A stretch of 64,000 nucleotides of DNA. Origin: Andrena cerasifolii. Lineage: Eukaryota; Arthropoda; Insecta; Hymenoptera; Andrenidae. The stretch lies in contig NC_135125.1 of the NCBI RefSeq assembly GCF_050908995.1, positions 13,479,011-13,543,010 of the forward strand, in the 5' to 3' direction. Both the position numbers and the translations under genes were made by a program. The notes beneath the pieces were generated by a model that was given only the letters and a program-made list of their open reading frames with translations, did not search any database and was not told the origin of the DNA. Positions 60,575 to 64,000 of this stretch are shown in pieces; position 1 is the stretch's first letter; every line of letters starts with the position of its first letter.

Positions 60575-61000
60575 CAAGGGAACATCCCGAACCCGGAAAT
60601 TCAAAATATTCTGAAACTTCGTGAATATGTAGGGAATTCCCCCTGATTACAACGCAATTTTTGTTTGCTGCCAAAATTCACTCTAAAGGGGTGTAATTGA
60701 CCCCTGAAAATCCGGTTATTTTCCGATCTTCTGTTATAACTCGTGAACTGTAAAATATTTGTTTTTACTAAATGATAGATCTAATTAAAAGAAGTAACTT
60801 TTGTCTCGAAACTTTTCTTCTGTCTCTTACAGTTCTCGAGTTACAACACAAAATCGTAAAATAGCCGAATTTTCAGAGGTTAATTTCACCACCTTCGAGT
60901 GAATTTGGGCAGGAAACAAAAATTGCGTTGTAATCAGGAGAAAATCCCCTACATATTCACAAAGTTTCAGAATTTTTTGAATTTTCGGGATCTTCCCTTG
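60575..61000. repeat. 426-bp near-palindromic fold-back element, copy 2
   Basis: The left half starts CAAGGGAACATCCCGAA and the right half, read inverted, starts CAAGGGAAGATCCCGAA. The two halves stay alignable for at least 180 bases, including the words GATTACAACGCAATTTTTGT and TCTGAAACTT(C/T)GTGAATATG. The spacer near 60760-60825 contains GATAGATCTAATTAAAAG. The core is shared with 51480-51808. Confidence 0.85.
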
Positions 61001-61473
61001 TCAGCCAACACTAACCCCCATGTCATAGTGCTAAAAAGAAAATTAACTGGAGCCTAACAACTGCAATAACCTTCCACTCGCACGTAAATAGTTTAAATTC
61101 CTTTCGTCGGACGTAAGCCATTTGATTTTTAGCATAAAAATAATATCCTTCCAATCCCCGTCATTCAAACTTCTCACCAATCACAGATCACTTTACAACC
61201 TCAACACCACCTTTCCGAAGACCTCGCACCTTCAACCCACCCCTAAATAATCCACACAGTCTACTCGAACAAAAGGCTAAAAAAAAAGACGAAACCTAAA
61301 GTGCAAACACGACGAATCCCCTCTCCAGTACCTTCCCCAACTTTTACGCCCTTCCTCGCCTTCGTGTTCTTCCTTCGTTTCGCTTAACGGTTCCGATGTG
61401 CGTGCAGGCGAATCGTGAATAGGCCACCGCGTGCAATTGCATGCGCTCGTCACACGCATAGGGTCAAACTTGG
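61001..61473. other. intergenic stretch, no gene recognised
   Basis: A+T-rich sequence passing into a G+C-rich patch from about 61300. The 104-codon minus-strand frame (61277-61591) covers the alternating tract that follows and shows no domain. Confidence 0.4.
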
Positions 61474-61524
61474 GCGCGCGTGCACACACGCGCGCGTTTA
61501 ATGTGCGCGCATGCACGCGCATAC
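61474..61524. repeat. alternating purine-pyrimidine tract
   Basis: Two 24-base runs of strictly alternating purine and pyrimidine (61474-61497 and 61501-61524, mainly CG and CA/TG steps) separated by TTA. Such tracts can adopt left-handed (Z) DNA. Confidence 0.8.
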
Positions 61525-64000
61525 AGGGGCTAGGCGACGAGGAAGGTGCCGCGTCACCGACGAGAGCCAGGACGTCGTAACAGTGGGTCACTAGTGAAAG
61601 TGGCTAGGCAGCGAGATGATTGCAATTGCACCGCAACCGGGGGAGTTTAGCGGCCTCGCTTCCTGGTGGCGGCCAGCTACCGGCATACCACGATTCCTCC
61701 CGAGTAATCACCGTTTCTTTGTCCGGGAAATTGGTTTCTAAACGCTCCTTCCGACGTCGCCTACCGGTTAGGGTTATTGAACGTTCTACGGCCGATCGCC
61801 AATACGGGTTTGCTTATAACGAAACTTGCTTTCCAAGCGAAATTGATCAGCTCCTTGGAACGAGAAGGAAAAATTCACGCACGTGGCTGGGATACGAAAA
61901 TTAGGAGAGGGATTTGTAGAAAGTGGGGTTGATTAATTTGATACTTGAGATTTTCCTGTGCGTGGAATTCCACGTTCGGAAATTTCGAAGGCTTTTTACC
62001 ATTTCTTATCTTTTGTTTGCGTACTACGCTGTTTTTTAGGCTGTTGAAATTTGATCTTTTAATTTGTACTCCCCCCGAATGCCAACTCTGCCACAATCGA
62101 GAAAATTTACTCCCTGATTTGATAACTGAGACGCTTGATGAGAGGAGATCATGGGGTTTGGATCAACGATTTCATGCAAATTTTTGGGTATAGATACAGA
62201 GAAATATATGTAAAATAGTGTACTAAACACATAAAGTGCGATGGCTAATATTATTTTAGAAAATCGAGCTCAAGCATTTGCCTCTGTAGATTTGACGCTA
62301 GGTGATTAAATTGCAGTGCCAGGATTAATTGTAATTCGTACTTATTAATTATTAATTAGTTCTGCAACTTGATATTTAAGATATAGATGCAGGGTGGTGT
62401 AGAATATAAAACTTTAAACCCGATTGTCACAGAAAATTTTAAGTAGAGTAGCATATGCATTGAACTGGTTACTGTAGATTACATGGACTATATTTTAGCC
62501 AAGTCGATAACACGAACCTCGTGCATTCTCCTTGTGAGACCCACTTAAAAGAGTGCAAATCGATATTTTTGAGGGTAAAATCCACCAAATGTGGCTTTCA
62601 CCACTTTCTACAGGGCTGCATTAACTTTTGCTACAAGGAGTAATGAAACTCTTATTAATACAATTGCCTCTTCAATTCAAGTTACGATATACCGCCTGCC
62701 TTATACAAATAAAAATCGTTCAATCTTCTCGCGACGAAATCTTACGTTTGCATTCCCCGAAACAAAATTACCCATCGATCGACAAATCAACACAGCATCG
62801 ACACCGTAAATCACACCACCGAACATTTCACGCACCGCCCGCGAGAGAAGAATGCGTTTAAATGCAATTCCTCCGCCGTAATTCGCGTTGCAAGCGACGC
62901 CGGTGCAAACAATGACAAATCCAATAAAGAACGTGCACAGAGGCGTGCGAAGGGGAGAAAAAAGGAAGACTTGCTCGCGGGACGAGGAAACGGTGGACAC
63001 CTGAAGCGATTCGAGATACCACGAACGGACGTTTCCTCGTTCCGGGCGTGCGGCTTCATAATTCATTCTTGCCTAAGGCTTCCTAATCCACGGGGAGGTA
63101 TACAGTTCGAAAATAGTTCCACGGAGGAACAGTGCCTGAAGAGGACAAAGCGGAGGGATCTTCTTCTCGCGGCTGAGTTCGAGATCCACCAGGCTGGCCT
63201 CGAATTTGTAGATGGATCACGTTCGATGGCGGAACGTCGTTAAATCTTTCACGAGAGCCAACGCAGAGGCGAGGGAAAATTTGGAAGCCGAAACTCAGTC
63301 TGCCCGTTCGACTGCCCTCACTTCCTGTCACGCAGCGGGGTGGACACTGCGCGATCCCCTTCCGGGTTCGAGCGGTTAAATTCGAACGAAAACCAGCCGA
63401 ACGCGGGCAGCCAGAGGGCTCAGAGAGACGGTGCGAATTCACCGGTTGGGGAAAACGTGATCGAAAAGCGTGAAACTGATTAGATATTGAAATGTGGAAT
63501 AAAGGGAGGTGAAAGGAGCTTCTATTTCAGTCTTCAGGAATTAAGAATCGTTGGGGGGAGACAACTGGGTATCCTACTCACGAGGTATTTTAATTTTGGG
63601 AACAGATATGTAGGGGGGAAGTGAGATGAAAGGGACATTTTTGTTTAAGACCAGATAATAAAAAGTAAATAATCCCATTCTCTCCACCTCTCCCCTACCA
63701 TTCACATCTTGCATTCTTAAAAATCCCTGGAGAATTCAATTTTCTGTGAATTCAATAATTTCTAAACTGCGCACGAATCCTATCTGAAGCATCGATAACC
63801 CTGCAGGAAACTAACTTTTCTCCCTATGAAACAATTTAGCTTCTTTTAATTAACCTAATAACGAAACGAATCTAATAACCCATAATTCGATTTACCTGCG
63901 CAACTCGTGGAGGGACGACGGTTAGCTTCGCGATTTCTTTGTGAACACAGTGGCCGGGGATTATTTAGTAGCTCATCGCCCATCAGCTATAACCTATTAC
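61525..64000. other. intergenic stretch to the window end, no gene recognised
   Basis: Mixed composition. The most open frames (62701-63066 and 63083-63442, minus; 62971-63243, plus) overlap and lack recognisable domains. No terminal repeats or RNA genes were found. Confidence 0.4.

Noticed and set aside
1..64000. tRNA, rRNA and well-known insect microRNA genes
   Set aside because: No B-box-like GGTTCGANTCC in a tRNA context and no familiar mature microRNA sequence was noticed by eye; a covariance-model scan would be needed to exclude them.

Overview
The window looks like nuclear DNA of an insect, most likely a hymenopteran. The evidence is an A+T-rich background broken by sharply G+C/CpG-rich islands, very sparse coding sequence, spliceosomal signals, and many short non-autonomous DNA transposons. 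Only one gene segment can be named with confidence. It is the terminal coding exon (777-1047, + strand) and long 3' UTR of the insect SynGAP/DAB2IP-family Ras GTPase-activating protein (raskol in Drosophila). Bases 1-776 are the end of its last intron. A poly(A) signal near 3874 probably ends the transcript.

Downstream of that gene the window is intergenic or intronic. Region by region: a 170-bp satellite array in which every unit carries an inverted repeat (4195-6640); short palindromes and a 40-bp minisatellite (7.6-8.1 kb); a Helitron-like element (9.07-9.28 kb); a TTAA-flanked MITE (11.34-11.62 kb); a hAT-type fold-back element built of ATTCGAAT words with a perfect 8-bp target duplication (12.98-13.46 kb); and an inverted repeat at 14.7-15.1 kb. 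At 19.56-20.43 kb lies a Transib transposon relic. It has ~94-bp terminal inverted repeats starting CACAGTG/CACACTG, a perfect 5-bp target duplication, and a broken RAG1-like transposase C-terminus on the minus strand.

From 20.44 to 28.6 kb the DNA is G+C-rich and full of GA/CT microsatellites. This is typical of promoters and untranslated first exons, and one candidate ATG-containing exon ends at a strong splice donor (28581). A second such island lies at 35.9-36.76 kb. A second hAT-like ATTCGAAT element is at 28.85-29.37 kb, a 118-bp TTAA MITE at 33.67-33.79 kb, a composite Tc1-like inverted repeat at 36.9-37.4 kb, a TTAA MITE nested in a hAT MITE at 45.26-45.79 kb, two members of one long fold-back family at 51.5-51.8 and 60.6-61.0 kb, and a small fold-back at 57.4-57.5 kb.

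All the mobile elements appear non-autonomous. I see no intact transposase, no tRNA or rRNA gene, and no recognisable protein-coding exon after 1047. The long open frames in the G+C-rich islands are low-complexity by-products of CT/GA repeats and lack internal ATGs. The dominant biology of the window is therefore the end of one gene, candidate promoters of an unidentified neighbour, and a graveyard of small transposons from at least five superfamilies.
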